The notes under the pieces were generated by a model, which was not told where the DNA came from, searched no databases, and saw nothing but the letters and a program-made list of their open reading frames with translations. DNA of 64,000 nt from Methanococcoides methylutens (GTDB taxonomy: Archaea; Halobacteriota; Methanosarcinia; Methanosarcinales; Methanosarcinaceae), in contig NZ_JRHO01000005.1 of assembly GCF_000765475.1 (NCBI RefSeq), positions 1 to 64,000 on the forward strand, in the 5' to 3' direction. Below, one piece after another: positions 18,396 to 27,174 of this stretch; position 1 is the stretch's first letter; every line of letters begins with the position of its first letter. A program made the translations under genes and the position numbers.

Positions 18396-18396
<1 letters not shown>
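17359..18396 (-). CDS. fpoF: F420H2 dehydrogenase subunit F (FpoF), FrhB-type flavoprotein
   Basis: A 345-residue iron-sulfur flavoprotein that oxidises F420H2 and passes electrons to the membrane Fpo complex or to ferredoxin. The N-terminal part has two 4Fe-4S motifs, CTACGACVSACP at about residues 15-26 and CEGCLTCSRICP at about 57-68. The rest is the FrhB/FdhB F420-binding domain (AKGTKYTYDSVLSML, IGVPCQAHGARL, and a CHHC cysteine pair near 255). In Methanosarcina fpoF lies away from the other fpo genes and next to mer, exactly as here. Its ATG shares one base with the mer stop (TGATG). Confidence 0.93.
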
Positions 18397-19382
<986 letters not shown>

Positions 19383-19892
19383 TTAAATCCTCCAATTTAA
19401 TAATGCTATTCAGGATTACATGCATATATTAAAACCTTATTGGTTTATCCCGAACGTCTGGTTATTATTTATGCTAAGCTTAATATCTGTTTGTACGACG
19501 TTTTTCCAAAATCAGATATAATTTATAGTAATTTGTTTATATTTTAGGAATAAGACCGTTTTCAAGTGTGTCCTTTCTTTTGCCTGTAGCTTTCTGGCAG
19601 TCCTTTGTGAAAATACCGATATGCATAAATATTCATCTAACGTATTTTTAAGAGTAAGAACGAATCCATTTAATGTGATTCCAGGGACTTTCCGGGGTTA
19701 TCTTTCAATACATTTGGAAATTGTATTGACGAAGTATATTTTCAGGTAGCTGTAAAACTGTTTCCTCTTAATATACTCTGAGATCATTGTTCCTTTCTGT
19801 ATTTTTGTTGCCTTTCGGAAAAATATCCTGTGCAGTATAGCCGTTGGAACAATATTAAAAAGCACCTTTTCGAAAAAGAATCCGGTGATCGA
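19383..19892. other. Long intergenic region between mer and DUF2180 genes
   Basis: About 510 AT-rich bases between divergent genes. The left end holds the mer promoter and ribosome binding site. The right end should hold the promoter of the DUF2180 gene; AT-rich candidates lie near 19638-19652 and 19850-19860. A short minus-strand frame at 19698-19982 overlaps the DUF2180 gene and has no recognisable content. I see no RNA gene or repeat array. Confidence 0.4.
19422..19433 (-). promoter_or_regulatory. TATA box of mer
   Basis: On the minus strand this reads TTTAATATATGC, a good archaeal TATA element centred about 45 bases before the mer ATG. The implied transcript start leaves a leader of roughly 15-20 bases that contains the GGAGGA ribosome binding site. 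Confidence 0.6.
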
Positions 19893-20129
19893 ATGAAATG
19901 CTATGAATGTGCAAAGAACGGAAAAGACACAGATGCCGTAGGTATCTGTATCGTATGTGGTGAAGGGGTTTGTAAGGACCATCTTAAGCGTGAGAAAATA
20001 CCAGACTGGGATGGTGAATTTGACATCAAGCTCAAATGCATTGGTGAGTCCTGTAAACTAAAGGATATGCAACCATTGCTCAAGATCTTGTGCATGTCAT
20101 GCCATGGAGCTTTGGTGGAGAATAAGTGA
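19893..20129 (+). CDS. DUF2180 cysteine-rich protein (first copy)
   Basis: A 78-residue cytoplasmic protein with many cysteines, beginning MKCYECAKNGKDTDAVG and followed by CIVCGEGVCKDHL. The C-X2-C and C-X4-C-X2-H spacing resembles a small B-box or AN1-like zinc finger. A second CXXC (CMSC) sits near the C terminus. It belongs to the methanogen DUF2180 group, function unknown. Start ATG 19893 follows GGTGAT. The next gene encodes a paralogue, and an AhpD-like redox protein follows, so zinc- or thiol-dependent stress functions are possible. Confidence 0.85.
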   Translation: MKCYECAKNGKDTDAVGICIVCGEGVCKDHLKREKIPDWDGEFDIKLKCIGESCKLKDMQPLLKILCMSCHGALVENK

Positions 20130-20138
20130 GGTGATTAC

Positions 20139-20357
20139 ATGATGAAATGTTATGACTGTATGGAAGAAGGCAAGGACACGGAAGCTGTGGCCGTTTGTAT
20201 CGTATGTGGAAAAGGCCTTTGTATGGACCATTCAAAAGAACTTCCTCTTCCAGTCTCTGTTGGGAATCCACCTAATGTCAAACACCTGCACAATTCTCTT
20301 CCAAGGATCATGTGCAACTATTGCTTGAGCAATACGATAGAGGATGGATTCGACTGA
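20139..20357 (+). CDS. DUF2180 cysteine-rich protein (second copy)
   Basis: A 72-residue paralogue of the preceding gene: MKCYDCMEEGKDTEAVAV, then CIVCGKGLCMDHSKE, and a terminal CNYC. GAGGTGAT lies just before, and either of two adjacent ATGs (20139, 20142) can be the start. The pair lies nine bases apart and must have arisen by tandem duplication. Probably a small zinc protein; its partner is unknown. Confidence 0.85.
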   Translation: MMKCYDCMEEGKDTEAVAVCIVCGKGLCMDHSKELPLPVSVGNPPNVKHLHNSLPRIMCNYCLSNTIEDGFD

Positions 20358-20400
20358 GATCATTATTATATTTCTATAATCATAAAGGGAGTGAACGAAA

Positions 20401-20748
20401 ATGAGTGAAAGTAGGGAAGTAATTGAAAGTATCGGGGAAAAGATGGGCTTTACGCCTCAGATACTTGAAACATTGGATGCCATAGATCCTCACTTTGTCA
20501 GGAAATACACCAGATGTGATCACAAGATCCTGTCCGATGGTGCCCTTCCGGCAAAGGTGAAGATATTAATGGCTCTTGCGGTAGTAGCATCCAAGCAATG
20601 TGAGTCATGTACTGTGGCACAGATGAAAAGTGCATTAAAGCACGGGGCAACAAAAGAAGAGATCATGGAAGTAATGGAAGTGATTTCCATCACATCAGGT
20701 GCACCTGCTATTGCAGCATGCCGTGATGCACTGAAGTTACTAAAGTAA
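20401..20748 (+). CDS. Carboxymuconolactone decarboxylase / AhpD-like protein
   Basis: A 115-residue all-helical protein of the AhpD/CMD superfamily. The redox-type motif [21 protein letters not shown] places two cysteines three apart, followed by the conserved His. In AhpD this centre works as a thiol peroxidase or disulfide reductase adaptor. The protein is half the length of classical AhpD, as is usual for archaeal single-domain members. It sits between two cysteine-rich DUF2180 proteins and the multihaem cytochrome, supporting a role in redox defence rather than aromatic degradation. Confidence 0.9.
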   Translation: MSESREVIESIGEKMGFTPQILETLDAIDPHFVRKYTRCDHKILSDGALPAKVKILMALAVVASKQCESCTVAQMKSALKHGATKEEIMEVMEVISITSGAPAIAACRDALKLLK

Positions 20749-20898
20749 GACAATCTTCCAGTTATTTGGGATGCTGAAGGGTACAATCCAACAAAGGATC
20801 GCATACTTTCCCTGCGTTCCTCTTTTCTTAAGGATTGTCCCTCTTTCAATCATTTCTTTCAATTGTATGTTAATATAATGTGTCGAGGAGGATTTCGT

Positions 20899-22290
20899 AT
20901 AAGGTCTATTCACTATTGTTCGATCCTGTTACTTTTTGCATCTTTCGTGTTGCTGGCTACGGGTACTGCTGTTGCAGCAGAACCCACCGGTTTTGGTGAA
21001 CTTGATTCGGACGACTTCGACAGTCATTCCAAATGTGCCAACTGTCATGCTATAATACGAAGTCAGTGGCAGGGGAGCATGCATGCCTATGCCTATACCG
21101 ATCCTCTTTATCAGGCAGAGCTGCAGATGGCAGGCGAAGGGACCGGCGGGCAGACCGATGAGTTCTGTTCACGCTGCCATACACCGATCGGTGTGATGAG
21201 TGGTGAGGTGCCTCCGATCGATGGTTCCATGGCAAGTGATGTAGCGTTAGAAGGTGTCCAGTGTGATTTCTGTCATACTGTTCCCGAAGGGGCTGTCGGT
21301 GATGGTGCATTTGTTTCAACTCCCGGGGAAATAAAGTGGGGTCCGCATGACGATGCGCCTTCTGCTGCCCATGAGTCCGAGTTCAATGAGTTCTACACAG
21401 ATGCTGAATATTGTGGAATGTGTCACAATGTGAACAGTCCTTTCAATGGGCTTCCTCTTGATGATACGTATACTTCCTGGGCAGACAGTCAGTATGCTGA
21501 GGATGAGGTCGCATGCCAGGACTGTCACATGAGTCCCGGAATAACACAATTTGAGGCAAATCCCGGAAGATCCGCATCCAGTGCTCCAAAGAGGGATCAC
21601 ATTTCTCTGCATGATATCGTCGGAGCAAATTCCTTCATGCTGGGTGAACTTAGCGATGGACAATATGGTGAAAAGGCTGTGGAAAGACTCCAGCAGGCTG
21701 CAAAACTTGAAGTTTCAGCTCCTGAAGAGGCAATTTCGGGAGAAACGGTCATGTTCGATGTCTCGATCACCAATTCCGGAGCAGGGCATAAGCTTCCAAC
21801 AGGGATAACCGAGGTTCGGCAGATGTGGCTGGCAGTTTCCGTTACCGATGCTGAAGGCAAGGAATTGTACCGTTCAGGTCAGCTCAACTCAGAAGGATCG
21901 ATCGAAGATGCGGTGATATATCATACCGTTCTTGCTGATGCCGATGGACAAATAACTGATAAATTGTGGGAAGCCGAATCCATTGTTTCTGATAACAGGA
22001 TCCTTCCAAAAGAAACTGCAGTTGAATCTCATTCTTTCGTAATGCCCGAAGATGCTGTGGATCCTATACTTGTTGAAGCAAAGTTATTATATCGTTCTGC
22101 ATCGCAGGATATGGTAGATGAACTATTTGGTGAAGGTACTTACGATGTACCTGTGATCGATATGAGCGAAGCTTATGGTTCCATCAATGGTGAGGCTGAT
22201 GTTCCCTCTAATGGAACGCCGGGTTTCACTGGTCTCTTGCTCGTAATATCTTTGATCGCAGCGGTCGGTATCTACAGGACCAAAAAATAA
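20899..22290 (+). CDS. Exported five-haem c-type cytochrome with C-terminal membrane anchor
   Basis: The product has an N-terminal signal sequence (hydrophobic SILLLFASFVLLATGTAVAA), five haem-attachment motifs CANCH, CSRCH, CDFCH, CGMCH and CQDCH, a beta-rich domain of about 200 residues, and a C-terminal transmembrane segment (FTGLLLVISLIAAVGIYRTKK). It should face outside the cell and carry electrons at or near the surface. The start is unclear. GAGGAGGA (20885-20892) is followed after six bases by in-frame ATA 20899. Upstream ATGs at 20863 and 20878 lack a ribosome binding site and lie before this signal. With the following flavoprotein and reductase it forms an apparent electron-transfer operon. 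It has fewer haems than the seven-haem MmcA of Methanosarcina acetivorans. Confidence 0.9.
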   Translation: MRSIHYCSILLLFASFVLLATGTAVAAEPTGFGELDSDDFDSHSKCANCHAIIRSQWQGSMHAYAYTDPLYQAELQMAGEGTGGQTDEFCSRCHTPIGVMSGEVPPIDGSMASDVALEGVQCDFCHTVPEGAVGDGAFVSTPGEIKWGPHDDAPSAAHESEFNEFYTDAEYCGMCHNVNSPFNGLPLDDTYTSWADSQYAEDEVACQDCHMSPGITQFEANPGRSASSAPKRDHISLHDIVGANSFMLGELSDGQYGEKAVERLQQAAKLEVSAPEEAISGETVMFDVSITNSGAGHKLPTGITEVRQMWLAVSVTDAEGKELYRSGQLNSEGSIEDAVIYHTVLADADGQITDKLWEAESIVSDNRILPKETAVESHSFVMPEDAVDPILVEAKLLYRSASQDMVDELFGEGTYDVPVIDMSEAYGSINGEADVPSNGTPGFTGLLLVISLIAAVGIYRTKK

Positions 22291-22306
22291 CGTTGGAGGA
22301 ATTAAC

Positions 22307-22936
22307 ATACCTGGTAATGTAATAAAACTGCTTGGAATATCCGGAAGTCCTCGAAAGAAGGCAACAGATCGCATGGTCAGGGCGGCTTTGGAATTTGCTG
22401 AGGAGAAATATGATGTGGAAACTGAATATTTCTCTGCAAAAGGAAAGGACCTGAAGTTCTGTATCCATTGTGACCATTGCGTTCGAACCAAACAGGGTTG
22501 CATCCATAAGGACGACATGCTTGAACTCTATGATAAGATGGAGTGGGCGGATGCCTGGATAATAGGCACTCCTGTTTACCAGGGAACTCTTAGCGGGCAG
22601 ACGAAAGTTATGATGGACAGATGCCGTGCGGTGGTTGCCCGTGATCCTAAGGTTTTCATGAATAAGGTTGGAGCAGGCATGGCTGATGGTGGCGATCGCG
22701 TAGGTGGACAGGAGCCGGCTTTGCAGGCCATCCACAATTTCTATATTATCAGTGAGATGCTTCCTGTATCTGGTGGTTCCTTTGGTTCTAATCTTGGAGG
22801 TACTTTCTGGTCACAGGACAAAGGTGCTGAGGGCGTGGAATCAGACGATGAAGGCTTAAGAAGTATGCGAAAGACCGTTCGCAAACTGATCCAGACCGCT
22901 CAGATGGTAAAGAATGCATCTGTGGAGGACAAATAA
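22307..22936 (+). CDS. isf: Iron-sulfur flavoprotein (Isf family)
   Basis: A flavodoxin-like FMN protein with a compact 4Fe-4S motif. Counting from 22307 (209 residues), the phosphate-binding loop LLGISGSPRKKATD lies at 8-21, and cysteines at 52, 55, 58 and 65 give CX2CX2CX6C, the Isf signature. Isf proteins of methanogens take electrons from ferredoxin and reduce O2, H2O2 or other acceptors. The first ATG in frame (22373) would remove the FMN loop, so translation must start earlier. No ATG, GTG or TTG exists there, but GGAGGA (22295-22300) precedes ATA 22307 by six bases. It lies 16 bases after the cytochrome gene and ends right at the reductase start. Confidence 0.88.
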   Translation: MPGNVIKLLGISGSPRKKATDRMVRAALEFAEEKYDVETEYFSAKGKDLKFCIHCDHCVRTKQGCIHKDDMLELYDKMEWADAWIIGTPVYQGTLSGQTKVMMDRCRAVVARDPKVFMNKVGAGMADGGDRVGGQEPALQAIHNFYIISEMLPVSGGSFGSNLGGTFWSQDKGAEGVESDDEGLRSMRKTVRKLIQTAQMVKNASVEDK

Positions 22937-23635
22937 ATGGAATTTGAAGCACCTATTACTGAAATTATAAAGCAGACGCATGATGTCAAAAGCTTCAGGC
23001 TCGAAAGACCTGAAGGTTTCGATTATAAAGCAGGGCAGTATTTTTTTGTAAGCATCCCTGTAAATGGACAGATCCAGCGCAAGCCTTTCACAATATCAAG
23101 CAGTCCGACAGAAAAGGGTTTCCTGGAATTCACAAAGAAGCTAACAGGGCATGAGTTCTCTAATGAGCTTGATGCTATGGATGTTGGTGATGTTGTATCT
23201 ATTAATGGTCCATATGGCAGGTTCACATTCGAAGGTGAGTTCGAAAAGATCGCCCTTATCAGTGGTGGCATTGGTATTACTCCGATGATCAGTATCTGCA
23301 GGTATTGCAGTGATACAAGATCGGATACAGATATTATTATTCTGAGTAGCAATAAAAAAGCTGAAGATATTGCATTCAGGGACGAACTGGAGGAAATGGA
23401 CAATAAAAATGCCAACCTAAAAGTCGTGCATACTCTGACACGTGCAGAAGACGACTGGCCCGGGTGTAGGGGGCGAATCTGTGATACTATTATCATGGAT
23501 TATATTCCTGATTTCATGGAACGCGTTCTCTATGTTTGTGGTCCTCCGGCGATGATGAAAGCAACGGAAGAATTGCTACTTAATATGAATGTGCCTAAAG
23601 AACAGATCAAGAAGGAAGCACTTGTGGGACTCTGA
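22937..23635 (+). CDS. FAD/NAD(P)-binding oxidoreductase (ferredoxin-NADP reductase fold)
   Basis: A 232-residue flavoprotein reductase. The FAD site is RKPFTISSSP at about 52-61 with GPYGRFTF; the pyridine-nucleotide domain has ALISGGIGITPMISI and YVCGPPAMM. There is no added 2Fe-2S domain. Such modules exchange electrons between NAD(P)H and ferredoxin, a flavoprotein or a cytochrome. It begins immediately after the Isf stop, implying tight coupling, and probably works with Isf and the multihaem cytochrome. Its physiological donor cannot be read from sequence. Confidence 0.9.
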   Translation: MEFEAPITEIIKQTHDVKSFRLERPEGFDYKAGQYFFVSIPVNGQIQRKPFTISSSPTEKGFLEFTKKLTGHEFSNELDAMDVGDVVSINGPYGRFTFEGEFEKIALISGGIGITPMISICRYCSDTRSDTDIIILSSNKKAEDIAFRDELEEMDNKNANLKVVHTLTRAEDDWPGCRGRICDTIIMDYIPDFMERVLYVCGPPAMMKATEELLLNMNVPKEQIKKEALVGL

Positions 23636-23686
23636 GGCATATTTATAAATTATTTGTTCGAATTATGATGAAATGAGGTATGCAAT

Positions 23687-24259
23687 ATGGAATTAAAAGG
23701 TAGTAAAACCGAAAAGAACCTGTTGAAGGCCTTTGCAGGTGAATCACAGGCAAGGAATCGATATACTTACTTTGCATCAGTTGCGAGAAAGGCAGGATAT
23801 CAGCAGATCTCTGCTATCTTTTCTGAAACTGCTGATAATGAGAAAGAGCATGCAAAAAGACTCTTCAAGTTCCTTGAAGGGGGCGAGGTAGAAATCACTG
23901 CTTCCTATCCTGCAGGTATGATCTCTGACACAAGAGCAAATCTTGAATCTGCTGCACAAGGTGAGAACTACGAACACACAACAATGTATCCGGAGTTCGC
24001 GGAAGTGGCTGAAAAGGAAGGCTTCCTCGAGATCGCAGATGTGTTCAGGCACATAGCTATTGCAGAGAAAGGTCATGAAGATCGCTACCGGAAACTTGCT
24101 GCCAATATTGATCACGAAATGGTCTTCAGGAAAGATGGCACTGTTGCATGGAGGTGTCGAAATTGCGGATATATTCATGAAGGTCCCGAACCTCCTGAGG
24201 AATGTCCTGCATGTGCACATCCACAGGACTATTTCGAGATAAAGGCTGAGAACTATTGA
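23687..24259 (+). CDS. rbr: Rubrerythrin
   Basis: A 190-residue peroxide reductase. The N-terminal ferritin-like four-helix domain carries the diiron ligands in [27 protein letters not shown] and the later EKGHEDRY. The C-terminal rubredoxin-like domain has [10 protein letters not shown] and CPACAHP as the iron site. Rubrerythrins protect anaerobes by reducing H2O2. GAGGTATGC precedes the ATG by a few bases. It is followed by AfpA and preceded by the reductase that could supply electrons. Confidence 0.95.
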   Translation: MELKGSKTEKNLLKAFAGESQARNRYTYFASVARKAGYQQISAIFSETADNEKEHAKRLFKFLEGGEVEITASYPAGMISDTRANLESAAQGENYEHTTMYPEFAEVAEKEGFLEIADVFRHIAIAEKGHEDRYRKLAANIDHEMVFRKDGTVAWRCRNCGYIHEGPEPPEECPACAHPQDYFEIKAENY

Positions 24260-24274
24260 TCATGAGGTTATAAT

Positions 24275-24820
24275 ATGAAACGTATAGCATGGGGGATTAC
24301 AGGTTCAGGTGACCAGATCGTTGAGACATATCAGGTAATGCGTGATATTAAAGAACGTACTGATATCGATTTTATGGTATTCCTTTCAAAGGAAGGGGAG
24401 ACTGTAATGAAATGGTATCGCATGTGGGACGATATTCAGAGGGATTTCCCGAACTTTAAGACCGATGCGGGTCCTAACTCACCATTTATTGCCGGTCCTC
24501 TTCAGGTAGGTCATTATGATGCTCTTATCATCGCACCGACTACGGCGAATAGTGTTGCCAAGATCGTCTATGGTATTGCTGACACTCTGGTAACCAATGT
24601 AGTTGCTCAAACTGCCAAGGGTGATACTCCGATCTATATTCTGGCAGTTGATCAGAAAAGAGGATCTGTGGAAACTTATGCGCCGAATGGGCGGAAAATG
24701 ACGCTTAAGATGCGCGAGGTTGATGTGTCCAATTCGGAAAAGCTCTCACAGATGGAGAATATCACACTGCTTGAGAAACCCGAAGACCTCTATGCTCTTG
24801 TGGGTCTGGATAAAGAGTAA
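24275..24820 (+). CDS. afpA: Archaeoflavoprotein AfpA
   Basis: A 181-residue flavoprotein of the HFCD-like fold: ITGSGDQIVETYQVMRDI at the N terminus and LIIAPTTANSVAKIVYGIADTLVTN in the middle are the flavin-binding parts of the AfpA group. AfpA of Archaeoglobus accepts electrons from ferredoxin and is found with oxygen-defence genes. Here it is 15 bases downstream of rubrerythrin, a setting that suggests it donates electrons to rubrerythrin or related enzymes. Related dihydromethanopterin reductases (DmrB) share the fold, so the exact subgroup is less certain. Confidence 0.8.
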   Translation: MKRIAWGITGSGDQIVETYQVMRDIKERTDIDFMVFLSKEGETVMKWYRMWDDIQRDFPNFKTDAGPNSPFIAGPLQVGHYDALIIAPTTANSVAKIVYGIADTLVTNVVAQTAKGDTPIYILAVDQKRGSVETYAPNGRKMTLKMREVDVSNSEKLSQMENITLLEKPEDLYALVGLDKE

Positions 24821-24841
24821 GTTCTTAGTTTGGTTCATTCT

Positions 24842-24866
24842 GGAGGAATATTCCTCCTCTTTTTTA
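24842..24866 (+). terminator. Hairpin terminator after afpA
   Basis: The palindrome GGAGGAATATTCCTCC (24842-24857) can form a six- to eight-base stem and is followed by TCTTTTTTA. It lies 22 bases after the afpA stop and ends the cytochrome-Isf-reductase-rubrerythrin-AfpA block before the convergent DUF429 gene. Confidence 0.65.
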
Positions 24867-24926
24867 TTGATCTAATTTATCTGATCTAAGCAAAGCTATT
24901 TTCATTGGTATCTTTTCAAAAGTCTG

Positions 24927-25754
24927 TTAGTCGTAGATCATCCCTTCTGAAATGTATTCTTCTTCTAAGGGTGTGCTACTTTCCATCTTCTGCAGTGCAC
25001 GATAAGCTGCATATGCTGCAAGTATACTGTCCAGGGCATCACCTTCCGTGTCCTCAAGGGTCGCTTTTGTGACTTCCTCTTCAAGTTCTATTTTCCATGT
25101 CTTTATGGTGGATAGTATGATTCGGCGGTTTTCGAGTTCCCTGTTGTCCTTTCCTTTGTAAGGTATGTAAATGCCATTTCTCTTGAGTGTACATGCCGGG
25201 CATATCTCTATCACTGAAGCCTTGCCAGCAACTTGTTCTTGCATTGGTATTATACGGGCAGCCTTTTTCTTTAGCAATGGTTCCAGTATGTATCTGATGC
25301 CGTAGTATGTCTGCCTGTAAAGCCTGAGGTTGTAAACACAAAATGGAGCTTTTTTCTGAATTTCAGTTTTACGCTTGACTTCTTTATTTCCCATGGTATT
25401 ACGACATTTATTACGAAAGTCTTCAGGGGAGTTGTAACTTTTTGAAAAGTTCAGTATCGAGCTTTCCCAACTTTGGTAATTGATCATTGCTTGGGGGAGG
25501 CCCAGTGAAAGATCAAGGCCGAAGATGGCCTCTGTTTCGATTGAAATGAGGTCTCGGAGAAAAGAAAGGCAGTTGTCCCTTTCCTTCCTGATATCATTGG
25601 TCATCAGGTTGGAGATCGGGCAACAACTGTTGATGTGAAGTGTTTTGTTATGTATTGTTCCTCTGCTGACCCATATCTTCTTACATGCGGTCTTTGATCC
25701 GCTGAAGTCTACCCCATAAACAAGGGTTTTCGGGTTGGCAGGGGATGAGGGCAT
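24927..25754 (-). CDS. DUF429 protein (predicted RNase H-like fold)
   Basis: A 275-residue protein. VYGVDFSGSKTACKKIWV at the N terminus and FGLDLSLGLPQAM further on carry the conserved aspartates of an RNase H-like nuclease fold; the C-terminal EGDALDSILAAYAAYRAL supplies the remaining acid. The central region (about 100-200) is Lys/Arg-rich. DUF429 proteins have no established substrate. It is eight bases downstream of the inositol-phosphate synthase gene on the same strand. Confidence 0.8.
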   Translation of the reverse strand: MPSSPANPKTLVYGVDFSGSKTACKKIWVSRGTIHNKTLHINSCCPISNLMTNDIRKERDNCLSFLRDLISIETEAIFGLDLSLGLPQAMINYQSWESSILNFSKSYNSPEDFRNKCRNTMGNKEVKRKTEIQKKAPFCVYNLRLYRQTYYGIRYILEPLLKKKAARIIPMQEQVAGKASVIEICPACTLKRNGIYIPYKGKDNRELENRRIILSTIKTWKIELEEEVTKATLEDTEGDALDSILAAYAAYRALQKMESSTPLEEEYISEGMIYD

Positions 25755-25762
25755 TGGGAGTT

Positions 25763-26866
25763 TTAATTTTCCCTTGTGCCTTCGATAAATTCGTTTGTCA
25801 TGCGATATGCATCATCATCAGTGAACTGCTTTGGTGGGTGCTTCATGAAATATGAAGCTGGGGAGTAAAGGATTCCTCCTGTTCCTCTGTCCAATGCTAT
25901 CTTGCAGCAGCGGATCGCATCAATGACAACTCCTGCAGAATTGGGTGAATCTTCCACTGAAAGGCGGAGTTCGAGGTTCATTGGCACATCGCCGAAAAGC
26001 TTGCCTTCCATTCTGAGGAAGCATAGTTTGTTGTCCTGCTGCCATGGAACATAGTCACTTGGTCCGACGTGGATATTGTGATCTTCCAGTCTCTCGGCAA
26101 GTACTGACTGCACAGCTTCTGTCTTTGATGTCTTCTTGGAAGAAAGCCTGTCCCTGTTGAGCATGTTGAGGAAGTCTGTGTTGCCGCCTGTGTTAAGTTG
26201 GTATGTTCTCTCAACCTTAACTCCTCTCTTCCTGAAAAGATCTGCAAGGGTTCGGTGTGTAATGGTGGCTCCAAGTTGTGCTTTAATGTCGTCCCCTATG
26301 ATCGGGATTCCTTTTTCTTCGAACTTTTGTGCCCATTCAGGATTACTTGCGATGAATATTGGCATGTTGTTGATAAAAGCAACACCAGCATCCAGTGCAC
26401 ATTGTGCATAGAAACGAGTTGCAATTTCAGAACCAACTGGGAGGAAATTCAAAAGGATCTCTGCGCCGGATTCCTTTAATACGGAGACTATCTCCTCGTC
26501 TGTAGATTCTTTTTTGGAGGATGGGATGAATCTGTAGTCATCTTCATAGTTCACCATGTGTTCGGAGACGCCATCCTTGATGTTTCCCATTGTGACCTTT
26601 ACGCCGGTCTTGGGCACATCGGGACAAAAGACCGTTGTGCAGTTAGGGGCTGCAAAAATAGCATCTGCAACATCTTCTCCAACCTTTCTCTCATCAATGT
26701 CGAATGCTGCTACTACTTCAATATCAAAAGGTCTGTACCCGCCAACATCCCAATGCATTAGTCCTATCGCATCTTTTTCCGCTTTTTCTTTGTAGTACTC
26801 AAGACCCTGGATCAGTGAACTTGCGCAGTTACCGATTCCTGCGATTGCGATTTTTATTTTGTCCAT
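25763..26866 (-). CDS. ino1: myo-Inositol-1-phosphate synthase
   Basis: A 367-residue NAD-dependent enzyme converting glucose 6-phosphate to inositol 1-phosphate, the head-group precursor of archaetidylinositol lipids. The Rossmann motif IAGIGNCASSLIQGLEYY opens the protein. The catalytic core has QLNTGGNTDFLNML, then SKKTSKTEAVQSVL, and SAGVVIDAIRCCKIALDRG. Length is normal for archaeal members. An AT-rich TATA-like stretch (about 26898-26915, minus strand) lies 35-50 bases upstream. Confidence 0.94.
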   Translation of the reverse strand: MDKIKIAIAGIGNCASSLIQGLEYYKEKAEKDAIGLMHWDVGGYRPFDIEVVAAFDIDERKVGEDVADAIFAAPNCTTVFCPDVPKTGVKVTMGNIKDGVSEHMVNYEDDYRFIPSSKKESTDEEIVSVLKESGAEILLNFLPVGSEIATRFYAQCALDAGVAFINNMPIFIASNPEWAQKFEEKGIPIIGDDIKAQLGATITHRTLADLFRKRGVKVERTYQLNTGGNTDFLNMLNRDRLSSKKTSKTEAVQSVLAERLEDHNIHVGPSDYVPWQQDNKLCFLRMEGKLFGDVPMNLELRLSVEDSPNSAGVVIDAIRCCKIALDRGTGGILYSPASYFMKHPPKQFTDDDAYRMTNEFIEGTREN

Positions 26867-27174
26867 AACACTTCCTCTTAGCTAAAGTGAACGATATTGA
26901 TGCTATAAAATATATTAATCGTTATGCAATGTCCTAATGTTTACAGTCAAATAAAAAGGTTTCTAACAAAGACGACTTCTTGGGGGTAAATGTAGCTTTA
27001 TTTATCTTCCTGCCTTTATCTTTATGCTGCTTTCCGCTTTCAGAAAAGTTTTTAAGTCGTGAAAGCCGTTTATTTTTTGGGAAACTTTATTTCTGTACTG
27101 ATGGGGAAACAAACGCAGGTGTCAAAATATGCCTGTTATTTCTTTGGTAATATAAAACAAAAGGAGATGGTATT
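26867..27174. other. Divergent control region between ino1 and the ferritin-like gene
   Basis: About 300 bases. The left end has the minus-strand TATA-like stretch of ino1. For the rightward transcript the best promoter is GAAAAGTTTTTAAG at about 27040-27053, which would leave a leader of roughly 100 bases before the strong ribosome binding site AAGGAGAT (27161-27168). I see no open frame or RNA gene inside. Confidence 0.45.
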
